Origin: Akkermansiaceae bacterium
Lineage (GTDB): Bacteria; Verrucomicrobiota; Verrucomicrobiia; Verrucomicrobiales; Akkermansiaceae
Assembly: GCA_018402445.1 (NCBI GenBank)
Contig: JAGYIT010000006.1
Location: 186,001-250,000 of the forward strand
DNA: 64,000 bases
Direction: 5' to 3'
Shown here: positions 29,592-38,584 of the stretch, piece by piece
Numbering within the stretch: position 1 is the first letter of the stretch
Layout: every line of letters begins with the position of its first letter
Translations under genes and position numbers: made by a program
Notes under the pieces: model-generated
Seen by the model: the letters and a program-made list of their open reading frames with translations, nothing else
What the model was told of the DNA's origin: nothing
Databases searched by the model: none

Positions 29592-30374
29592 AAGCGCTCT
29601 TCCTGCTTATCCGCGTTTCTGTTCGTTTCCTGCAAGTCGGCGGACGAAATGAAAATCCTCACCGGCGAGTCCATGGGCACCACCTGGAAACTCGCATGGC
29701 GCGGTGCATCCGCCCCCGGCATGGAAAAGGAAATCACCCAGACCCTCGCGAAATGGGAAAACGTGATGAGCCAGTGGCAGCCGGACTCCGATCTTTCCCG
29801 TTTCAACCGGGGTCAACCCGCCACGCCGGAGTTGCAACGTGTCATCGACCTCGCCGACGAAATCCGGCAAGCGAGCGACGGAGCCTTCGACCACCGCCTG
29901 CTCAAGGAAACGGGTGAGGCCGGTTTCGGCCCCGGCGGGAACGGCATTGACCTCTCCGCGATCGGTAAAGGCTTCGCGGTGGACCGGGCCGGGGAGTCGC
30001 TCAGAAAAATGGGCGTTACCGATTTCGTCTTCGAGCTGGGCGGGGAAATCCTCGCAGGCGACGGCGAATGGAAGGTGGCCATCGAGAAACCCGATCCCAC
30101 GACCCAAGAAACCGCGATGACCGTTCTATTGAAAAACCGCGCCCTCGCCACCAGTGGCAACTACCGCCTGTTCCAGCCCGCGGACGGTGGCCTCGCCAGC
30201 CACATCATCGACCCGCGCACCCACCAGCCCATCATCCGCCCACCCTCCTCCGTCAGCGTCCTCGCCAAGGACTGCGCCATCGCCGATGCCTGGGCCACCG
30301 CCCTTTTCGTGCTGGGTCGCGATTTCCCCACACCCGATGGTCTCGAAGTGATCTGGAACGAGGTGGAAAGATAA
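29588..30374 (+). CDS. apbE: FAD:protein FMN transferase with apparent frameshift in the signal peptide
   Basis: MKILTGESMGTTWKLAW, GNGIDLSAIGKGFAVDRAGESL, LATSGNYRLF, HIIDPRTHQPI, DAWATALFVLG. Confidence 0.88.
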
Positions 30375-30387
30375 ATCCGACCTCGCT

Positions 30388-33285
30388 TTGTTGAACGGCG
30401 ATCAGAGATCGCCGCCACGTCTCGACATACCCACCATGGGAATGGCAGATTGGGGCATGGACGGTGAATTCGCTGGAAAGACTATGGCAAACTTCCGCGT
30501 CGTCTTGCATGGGCGCAGTTCTACCGGGGAGAAAATCGCATTGTTCCGCTCGCTGTTCCGGGGACGCGAGGATGTGTATCCGCGCCGTTTCGAAAGCAAG
30601 AAGACCGGACGCTCCGGATATGCGCCGGCTTGTGGCAACGAGTGGGTGCGCGGCATCTGTGAGAAACCCCGGATCAAGTGCGGCGATTGCCCTCACCGCG
30701 CTTTCCTCCATGTGACCGATGAAGTCGTCCGCTGCCATCTATCGGGAAAAGACAAGGCCGGGCAGGAATTCATCGCCGGAGTCTATCCCATGCTCGCGGA
30801 CGAAACCTGCCATTTTCTCGCCATGGATTTCGACAAGGAAACATGGCGGGATGATGTGCTCGCCGTCATGGCAACGTGCCGCGATCTCGATATCCCCGCC
30901 GCGCTCGAACGCTCTCGCTCCGGCAATGGCGGGCATATCTGGATGTTTTTCGCGGATGCCGTTCCTGCCACGCTCGCACGAAAAATCGGCTCCTTTGTCC
31001 TAACAGAAACCATGGAACGGCGACCCGAACTCGGCCTCGCTTCCTATGATCGTCTGTTTCCCAACCAAGACACCCTGCCCAAGGGCGGCTTCGGGAACCT
31101 GATCGCTCTGCCGATGCAGAAAGTCCCGCGGGAAAAAGGCAACAGCGTGTTCGTGGATGAAACCCTGTCGGACTATCCGGATCAATGGGCGTTCCTTTCC
31201 TCGATCCGGCGGTTGTCCCGTGACCGCATCGAATCCATCACCCAGGATGCGGAAAACCGTGGCCGAGTGGTCGGCGTGCGCTTCGCCCTAACAACTGATG
31301 ACGAACCAGAGCCATGGAACACCCTCCCCTCGCGGCGTCATCGTGAACCGCCGATCTCCGATCCCTTGCCAAAGGAGATTGAGGTGGTGCTCGGTGATGG
31401 GGTTTACCTGAGAAAAGCAGACCTCCCGCCCGCTTTGCGGAACCGCCTGCTGCGCCTCGCCGCCTTCCAGAACCCGGAGTTCTACCGCGCCCAAGCTATG
31501 CGGCTGTCCACCTACGAGAAACCTCGTATCATCGCCTGCGGGGAGGATCTTCCCGCCCACATCGGCCTGCCACGCGGTTGCCTAGGGGAAATTCTAACAC
31601 TTTTCTCGGATCTGAAAATCAAGCCGCTGATCCGCGACGAGCGGGTGACGGGAACACCGCTCGAATTCCATTTCACCGGCACACTCCGTCCCGAACAGGA
31701 AACCGCTGCCGACGCGATGCTCGCTCACGATACCGGCATCCTGTCCGCCACCACCGCCTTCGGAAAAACCGTTCTCGCCGCTCACCTCATCGCCGCCCGC
31801 GGAGTGAATACCTTGATCCTCGTCCACCGCCAACAACTGCTGGAACAATGGATTGAGCGCCTCGCCTCTTTCCTCGGCCTGCCCGCCAAGTCCATCGGTC
31901 GCCTCGGCGGCGGGCACAAGAAACTCACCGGAAAAATCGACGTCGCTCTCATCCAAAGCCTCGTCCGCAAAGGGGTCGTCGATGACCGAGTGGCCGATTA
32001 CGGGCATCTCGTGATTGACGAATGCCACCATATGTCAGCGCAAAGTTTCGAGTGGGTTGCGCGCCGCGCCAAGGCGCGCTTTGTTTTGGGACTTTCCGCC
32101 ACGGTGACGCGCAAGGACGGGCACCATCCGATCATCTTCATGCAGTGCGGCCCCGTCCGTCACCGCGTGGATGCGAAACAACAGGCGGATGCCCGCCCGT
32201 TTTCCCATCATGTCATCGTCCGGCCAACCGGCCTGCGCTCCATGGCAGAACCCGATCCCGACCGTCGGCTTGAATACCAGAATCTCTGCGCGGAGATCAT
32301 GCGCTCCGAGCCACGCAACCAGATGATCCGCGACGACGTGGCCGCCGCCTTGCGCGAAGGCCGATCGCCTCTTGTTCTAACAGAACGCACCGAGCATCTC
32401 GCGGTTCTCGCCGAATTGATCCGCCCCCACGCCCCGCATCTGATCATCCTCCAAGGCGGCATGGGACGGAAATCCCTGCGTGAGGCGATCGCGCAACTCG
32501 CCGCCGTTCCCGAAAGCGAATCCCGCGTCGTCATCGCCACCGGCAAATTCGTCGGCGAGGGCTTCGATGACTCCCGTCTCGACACCCTCTTTCTCACCAT
32601 GCCCGTTTCATGGCGCGGCATCATCGCCCAATACGCCGGCCGCCTCCACCGCCTCCACGACGGCAAGCGTGAGGTCAGGGTTCACGACTACGCCGATCTC
32701 GATATCCCGATGCTCTCCCGGATGTTCGACAAACGCTGCGCGGGCTACGAGGCCGTCGGCTACACCATCCTGTTACCAGCCAGCGCCCTGCCCGGCTGGC
32801 CCGCGGAAGTCCCGCTTCCCATCGATCCGGAATGGAAAAAGGACTATGCCGCCAGTGTCCGCCGCCTGATTCGCGATGGAGTGGACGCTCCCCTCGGCAA
32901 TCTGTTCATCACCGCCGCCCGCCCTAACAGCGACCACGAGCGTGCCCGCAGCGCCTCCGAAGCTTTCCTTTTCCACCGCCTAGAATCGCTGCCGGAAACC
33001 GCCGGCCTGTTCCGCCTGAATGCCAAGCTGCCCATTCCCTTCGATGGCTGGAGCGAGATGGAGATCGACCTGTTTTGCGCCGGTCACAAGCTCGCCATCG
33101 AAATCGACGGTCCCCAACATCTATCCGATCCCGCCGCCTACCGCCGCGACCGGCGCAAGGACGCATTGCTCCAGGAAAACGGCTGCCACGTCCTGCGTTT
33201 CCTCGCCGAAGACCTCGGGAAACACCTCGACGCCACGCTCGACGCCATCCTCCGCGCCATCACCCACCTTGAGCGGAAGCGTTGA
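30388..33285 (+). CDS. TOTE-like AEP primase / SF2 helicase / restriction-type nuclease fusion, 965 aa
   Basis: EKIALFRSLFRGREDVYPRRFESKKTGRSGYAPACGNEWVRGICEKPRIKCGDCPHR; primase-like CHFLAMDFD and RSRSGNGGHIWMFF; helicase TTAFGKTVLAAH, VIDECHHM, GLSATVTRKDG; C-terminal MEIDLFCAGHKLAIEIDGPQHLSD...RRKDALLQENGCHVLRF. Start codon uncertain. Confidence 0.85.
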   Translation: MLNGDQRSPPRLDIPTMGMADWGMDGEFAGKTMANFRVVLHGRSSTGEKIALFRSLFRGREDVYPRRFESKKTGRSGYAPACGNEWVRGICEKPRIKCGDCPHRAFLHVTDEVVRCHLSGKDKAGQEFIAGVYPMLADETCHFLAMDFDKETWRDDVLAVMATCRDLDIPAALERSRSGNGGHIWMFFADAVPATLARKIGSFVLTETMERRPELGLASYDRLFPNQDTLPKGGFGNLIALPMQKVPREKGNSVFVDETLSDYPDQWAFLSSIRRLSRDRIESITQDAENRGRVVGVRFALTTDDEPEPWNTLPSRRHREPPISDPLPKEIEVVLGDGVYLRKADLPPALRNRLLRLAAFQNPEFYRAQAMRLSTYEKPRIIACGEDLPAHIGLPRGCLGEILTLFSDLKIKPLIRDERVTGTPLEFHFTGTLRPEQETAADAMLAHDTGILSATTAFGKTVLAAHLIAARGVNTLILVHRQQLLEQWIERLASFLGLPAKSIGRLGGGHKKLTGKIDVALIQSLVRKGVVDDRVADYGHLVIDECHHMSAQSFEWVARRAKARFVLGLSATVTRKDGHHPIIFMQCGPVRHRVDAKQQADARPFSHHVIVRPTGLRSMAEPDPDRRLEYQNLCAEIMRSEPRNQMIRDDVAAALREGRSPLVLTERTEHLAVLAELIRPHAPHLIILQGGMGRKSLREAIAQLAAVPESESRVVIATGKFVGEGFDDSRLDTLFLTMPVSWRGIIAQYAGRLHRLHDGKREVRVHDYADLDIPMLSRMFDKRCAGYEAVGYTILLPASALPGWPAEVPLPIDPEWKKDYAASVRRLIRDGVDAPLGNLFITAARPNSDHERARSASEAFLFHRLESLPETAGLFRLNAKLPIPFDGWSEMEIDLFCAGHKLAIEIDGPQHLSDPAAYRRDRRKDALLQENGCHVLRFLAEDLGKHLDATLDAILRAITHLERKR

Positions 33286-33345
33286 TTTTTCGCCACGTGA
33301 AACAAGCGCCTTGCCACCCGAATCCCGTGTAATTACTGTATCCCC

Positions 33346-33612
33346 ATGAATCAGGTTCAGAAACCGATCCGTATCGGTAATTCCAAGGGTGCGCGGATTC
33401 CCGCCCATCTCATTCGCTCCTACCATCTGGAGCGCGGATTTGTCATGAAACCTGTCCAGGACGGCATACTGATCGCTCCGGCGGATAGCTCGAAACTCAC
33501 CCTTGAGGAATCCTTCGCCGCGATGGCCTTGAATCGCTCCGATATGAAAATTACCCGCGAATGGGCGGAATCAGGACTCACCGATGGGCTCGAAGAAGAC
33601 TCCGGCTTCTAA
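33346..33612 (+). CDS. mazE: AbrB/MazE-type antitoxin
   Basis: MNQVQKPIRIGNSKGARIPAHLIRSYHLERGFVMKPVQDGILIAP swapped-hairpin motif. Confidence 0.8.
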   Translation: MNQVQKPIRIGNSKGARIPAHLIRSYHLERGFVMKPVQDGILIAPADSSKLTLEESFAAMALNRSDMKITREWAESGLTDGLEEDSGF

Positions 33613-33945
33613 AGCCGCTCTTGCTGTCCGCCGCTACGAGATCCACCTCGTCAACCTGGATCCCACGGCGGGACGGAAAACGCAAAAACACGCCCCTGTG
33701 TGGTGATCAGCCCCGATCCCATGCACCGCACCGGCATGGCCGTTGTTTGCCCGCTGACCACAACGCTCCATCCGCTCTGGATCCATCGCCTCCAGATCAC
33801 CTGCGCTTCAAAACCCGCTGAAATCATGGTGGATCAGATTCGTGCCGTCAGCCTTGTGCGGTTCGTCAAAAAAATCGACGTCCTCACACCAACCGACGCC
33901 CAATCGTTGCGGGACACCATCTCCCTGCTTTACGCGACTCCTTGA
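33584..33945 (+). pseudogene. mazF: MazF/PemK-type toxin interrupted by a 1-nt deletion
   Basis: Frame 1: RRYEIHLVNLDPTAGRKTQK; frame 2: RPCVVISPDPMHRTGMAVVCPLTT...EIMVDQIRAVSLVRFVKKIDVLT. Break in the A5 run at 33684-33688. Confidence 0.8.
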
Positions 33946-33991
33946 GGGTTGATTTCGCGGTGTTTTCCGACTTGCTCAACGGGTAAAAATA

Positions 33992-34015
33992 ATTTACTCA
34001 TTGCCCTGAGTAAAT
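33992..34015. promoter_or_regulatory. Perfect 9-bp dyad directly upstream of a DUF4143 ATPase
   Basis: ATTTACTCA-ttgccc-TGAGTAAAT, ending 3 nt before the ATG at 34019. Confidence 0.7.
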
Positions 34016-34018
34016 CCA

Positions 34019-35208
34019 ATGAGGCGCACCCCACTCTACTCCCAGCTGCTTTCACGGCTTCGCGAACCGCGTCGTTTCATCCAGGTTTTGGCGGGTCCCC
34101 GGCAGGTGGGAAAAACCACGCTGACCCGGCAAGTCATGGAAGCCTCGGGGCTTCCCGTCCACTACGCCTCCGCGGACGAACCCACCCTCCGCGACCAAGC
34201 ATGGCTTGAGCAGCAATGGGATCTCGCCCGCATCAAAGCCCGCAACCACCCGGAGGGCGCTCTGCTGGTGATCGATGAGATCCAGAAAGCCGCCCGCTGG
34301 CCGGAGGTCGTGAAACTGCTTTGGGATGCCGACACCCATGACTACACGCCACTGAAGGTCGTGCTGCTCGGCTCCTCGCCCCTCCTCATCCAATCCGGCC
34401 TCACCGAGAGCCTGGCGGGACGTTTCGAAACCATTCCCGTTCCTCACTGGTCCTTCGCCGAGATGCAGGAGGCCTTCGGTTGGGATCTGGAAAAATACCT
34501 GCTCTTCGGTGCCTATCCCGGTGCCGCTCCCTGGCGGACGATCCCGACCGCTGGCGGCAATACATCAACGACTCGCTGATCGAAACCACCCTTTCGCGGG
34601 ACATCCTGCTGCTCACCCGGGTGGACAAGCCGGCCCTGCTCCGGCGCATGTTCCAGCTCGCCTGCGCCTATTCCGGCCAGATCCTCGCCTATCAGAAAAT
34701 GCTCGGCCAGCTCGTGGATGCCGGCAACACCGTCACCCTTGCCCATTACCTCCAGCTCCTCGAAGGCGCGGGCATGGTCGCCGGGTTGCACAAATTTTCC
34801 GGAAACCAGATCCGCCAACGCGCCTCCAGTCCCAAGCTCCAGGTTCTCAACACCGCCCTCATGACCGCCCAGTCAGGCCGCAGTCCCGATGCGTGGCGCA
34901 CGGACGGCGATGCTTGGGGACGCCTCATCGAATCCGCCGTCGGCGCTCACCTCGTCAACACCGCCATCGGCACCGGAATCTCCGTGACCTACTGGCGCGA
35001 GCAAAACAAGGAAGTCGATTTCGTGCTCCAACGCGGCGACTCGCTCGTCGCCATCGAAGTCAAAAGCGGCGGCCGCAAACAAACCCTTCCCGGTATCGCT
35101 GCTTTCGACAAGGCCCACCAGCCCACCTCCAAGCTCCTCGTCGGCGGCCAAGGCATCCCCATCTCCGAATTCCTCCAGGCACCCGCCTCTCATTGGATAG
35201 GGCAGTGA
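34019..35208 (+). pseudogene. AAA ATPase with DUF4143 C-terminus, frameshifted near 34530
   Basis: VLAGPRQVGKTTLTRQV, LLVIDEIQKAARW in frame 1; DRWRQYINDSLIETTLSRDIL...KEVDFVLQRGDSLVAIEVKSG in frame 2. Confidence 0.85.
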
Positions 35209-35563
35209 AATCACCCCCACTTCCGCCGTGTGCCATAACCGGAGCCGGGCTGCTTGACCCGAAGGACGCGGAAAGATAGGGGATATGGACTGTTCCACGA
35301 TTCCTGCCGCCACGACGAATACTCTGACCCCGGCCACGGCCCGCGCGGATTTCGTGTTCAATGCTCATTCCTGCCTTCTTGTCCGTGTTTATCCGCGTTC
35401 ATTTGCCGGAAAAATGGGAAGTTTCCAGTCCGACTATCTCCACTTCGCTCCGGTTGTGGTTCGAATTCTTCTCGTCCCTAGTGTAAGAACCCTGCCTTGA
35501 AAGTTGAATTTTGAGGGTTGAAGTTTCCGGGAGCAGCCCCTTGAATCCGCGCTCTCCCAACCC

Positions 35564-36790
35564 ATGGCTCTGATTGTCCAGAAATACGGCGGCACCTCCG
35601 TCGGCTCCATCGACCGCATCCGCAACGTCGCCGCGCGCATGAAACGCACCCGCGACGAGGGCAACCAAGTCGTCGGCGTCGTCTCCGCGATGTCGGGTGT
35701 GACCGACAAGCTCATCGGCATGGCGAAGGAACTCGGCGAGAACCCCTCCGAGCGCGAACTCGACGTCCTGCTTGCCACCGGCGAGCAGCAATCCATCGCG
35801 CTCGTCGCCATGGCCTTGCACGAGCTGGGCGTGGAGGCGGCATCGATCACCGGACGGCAGGCGGGCATTTTCACCACCGGCAGCCACACCCGCGGGCGCA
35901 TCTCGAACATGGATCCCTGCCTGATGCGGACCTATCTGGAGGAGGGGAAAACCCTCGTCGTCGCCGGCTTCCAGGGCATCACCCCGGCGGGCATGGTTCA
36001 CACCCTCGGCCGGGGCGGCTCCGATCTTACCGCCATCGCCGTCGCCGCCTCGCTCAAGGCCGATGTCTGCCAGATCCTCACCGATGTGGACGGCGTCTAT
36101 ACCTGCGATCCCAGAGTGGTGAAAAACGCCCGCAAGCTGCCGGAAATTTCCTACGATGAAATGTTGGAAATGGCCTCATCCGGCTCCAAGGTCATGCAAT
36201 CGCGCTCCGTCGAATTCGCCAAGAAATTCGGCGTGGTATTTGAAGTCCGCTCCTCCCTCAACGATAACTCAGGAACCCTCGTGCTAGAAGAACATCCCAA
36301 TATGGAAAACGTAGTCATCCGCGGCATCTCGATCGAGCGCTCGCAGGCGCGCGTCACCATCTCCGGCATCCCGGACGAACCCGGCATGTCCGGGAAAATC
36401 CTAGGCGCGCTCGCCGACGCGGAGATCAACCTGGACATGATCGTCTCGAACATCTCCAACGACGGCGCATCGAAGCATTCCTTCACCATGCACTCCACCG
36501 ATCTCGGTAAGGCCCAGGCCGCGCTCAAGCCCGTGCTCGCCGATCTCTCGCCCCTCGCGCAAATCCAGACCGAGGCCGGCATCGCCAAGCTTTCCGCCGT
36601 CGGCATCGGCATGAGATCCCATTCCGGCGTCGCCGCCACCATGTTCAAGGCGCTCGGCGCGAAAGGCATCAACATCGGCATGATTTCCACCTCCGAGATC
36701 AAGATCGCCGTCACTGTGGATGAGATCCACATCGAGGACGCCGCCCGCGCCGTCCACGACGCCTTCCAGCTCGACAAGGAACCGGCCTAG
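35564..36790 (+). CDS. lysC: Aspartate kinase with ACT domains
   Basis: MALIVQKYGGTSVGSIDRIRNVA, GRGGSDLTAIAVAASLKADVCQILTDVDGVYTCDPR, two ACT repeats. Confidence 0.96.
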   Translation: MALIVQKYGGTSVGSIDRIRNVAARMKRTRDEGNQVVGVVSAMSGVTDKLIGMAKELGENPSERELDVLLATGEQQSIALVAMALHELGVEAASITGRQAGIFTTGSHTRGRISNMDPCLMRTYLEEGKTLVVAGFQGITPAGMVHTLGRGGSDLTAIAVAASLKADVCQILTDVDGVYTCDPRVVKNARKLPEISYDEMLEMASSGSKVMQSRSVEFAKKFGVVFEVRSSLNDNSGTLVLEEHPNMENVVIRGISIERSQARVTISGIPDEPGMSGKILGALADAEINLDMIVSNISNDGASKHSFTMHSTDLGKAQAALKPVLADLSPLAQIQTEAGIAKLSAVGIGMRSHSGVAATMFKALGAKGINIGMISTSEIKIAVTVDEIHIEDAARAVHDAFQLDKEPA

Positions 36791-37195
36791 CGCCAAGGCG
36801 GCGATGAACATGTGCCGGTGGTGGCGGTGAAAACCGGCGCATGGGGTGCGGGTATGCCCGGCCTTGCCTCGCCGCCCCCACGCGATACCCATCAGGGACG
36901 CATCCGCAGACCACCGCACCAGCCGGAAAGACAAGCCTTCCAAAACATCCCTCCACCCTGCCACCGTTCGGCGCACCCGCCGCCGCACACATCGCCCCGC
37001 GATATCCGGGAAGTCTCCCATCCCCTCCCTCCAACCCCTCCACCGGCCTGATATACGTATCCGTTCCGGCGAAAATCCTTGATCCACCAACGATTTCCCC
37101 CTTTTCTACCATTTCCATGTCCTGCTGGAGGTGCCGCCAATGCCGGAGGGCGGGATTTCCGATGGACTCCTGTTGAAACGTCTTTCCGCGCATGC

Positions 37196-37615
37196 ATGAG
37201 CCACAAGGGGGCGGGCATCGAGGCGGAGGGGTGGAAGGAGGTTTCGCGGATCTATCGGCGGGCGATGGGGATGGCGCTGGGGCGGAGGAATCCGCAGACG
37301 CAAGACTTGGAGACACAAGACGCAAGAAAAGAAGATAGGACGGTGGGGATGAATGATTCGGAGTATCTGGAGGCCGGGGCAGACAGGTGTCAGCCCCTGC
37401 CCGATCTGGGAATGGCCGGGATGCTCAGGCGGCGTGTGAGATATTTCACGGACGGGGCGGTGATCGGGAGCAAGGCGTTTGTGAACGAGGCGTTCGCAGG
37501 GGCGCGGGAGAGGTTCACGGAGAGGAGAAAGGATGGCGCGAGGAGGATGCGGGGCAGCGGTGCGCCGGCCAAGGGAATGTTGTGGAGTATGCGGGATTTG
37601 AGGGTGGGGGTTTGA
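37196..37615 (+). pseudogene. C-terminal remnant of a RAYT/Y1-type transposase-like gene
   Basis: LRRRVRYFTDGAVIGSKAFVNEAFAGARERFTERRKDGARRMRG...LWSMRDLRVGV resembles the tail of REP-associated tyrosine transposases; the catalytic HUH part is not visible. Confidence 0.5.
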
Positions 37616-37650
37616 AGACCCAAGACTTGGAGAAACAAGACACAAGAAAT
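37301..37650 (+). repeat. Pair of ~30-bp direct repeats 320 bp apart
   Basis: caagacttggagacacaagacgcaagaaaa (37301-37330) and caagacttggagaaacaagacacaagaaat (37621-37650), 27/30 identical. Confidence 0.8.
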
Positions 37651-38084
37651 GAGGGAATGGGCGGAACCTGGGGAGATTATACGGGTAGCACGCCAAGCTC
37701 ATGGGTGCCGTCACTGTCCACGGCGGAAGGCGAAGGTGAGTGGATTTCTCTAACATACCTTGATTATCCGCTCCGGGGAGCGATGTTTCGAACGTTTGTT
37801 GGATGCGGGATGAGGATTTCACATCGGTACACCGGAGTCCCGTTCTCAGGATCTGAGGTACACTTCCTTTAAAAATCGCCCCAAACCCGCCCCGAATTCG
37901 ACTCATTTTTTAGAAAATCCGCCTCATAACTTCCAAATTTCTATAAAATTATCCCACAAAATGTTCCGTAACTCATTGAAAATGAGGGGTTAAAAACTTT
38001 CCTTAAAGTTCCCTCACTTTCTCCTTGTGAGTAATGTGTACCGAAGTGTAGATTGATGGGGTTGACGCGATAGTCAGCCCCCAA

Positions 38085-38543
38085 ATGAACGATCCATTCC
38101 AGCAATATAAGGGCACCTACCCTTACAAGACGGACTCGAAGAATCGGGTCAACGTCGTGTCCGCCTGGAGGCCGCAGCCGGGTGAGAACCTGCACCTGAT
38201 GGCGTCGTTCGATAAGAAGAGCGAGCTGCCGATCATCAAGGTGATGACGGATGAGGGTATCGCCAGCCGCCTGCGGACGGTTGACGAATACGTCACCGAT
38301 CCCGGCGAGAAGGCGGAGATCAAGAGCGAGCTGAAGAGGAACCTTCGTGACGCGAGCCTCAACGACCAGGGCAGGCTGCTCATCCCGAAGGATTTCGCGA
38401 ACCATGCGGGGATCGAACCCGATGCGGAGGTTTTTCTCATGGCGGGCGACTCGCATTTCGAGGTCTGGAGCAAGGCGAATCACAACACGGCCTTCGGAGG
38501 CCTCGGAGTCGCCCCCTCGCGCAACAAGCTCGGCATTTTCTAA
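38085..38543 (+). CDS. mraZ: MraZ-family transcriptional regulator
   Basis: YPYKTDSKNRVNVVSAWRP..., DQGRLLIPKDFANHAGIEPDAEVFLMAGDSHFEVWSK, directly before rsmH. Confidence 0.85.
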   Translation: MNDPFQQYKGTYPYKTDSKNRVNVVSAWRPQPGENLHLMASFDKKSELPIIKVMTDEGIASRLRTVDEYVTDPGEKAEIKSELKRNLRDASLNDQGRLLIPKDFANHAGIEPDAEVFLMAGDSHFEVWSKANHNTAFGGLGVAPSRNKLGIF

Positions 38544-38584
38544 ATACTTTCCCCCATTACCGATCCCACACCCCGCTGACAGAC

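Noticed and set aside
36791-37195. ORFs on both strands after lysC
   Set aside because: Pro/Arg-rich low-complexity translations with no motif; treated as intergenic or decayed sequence.
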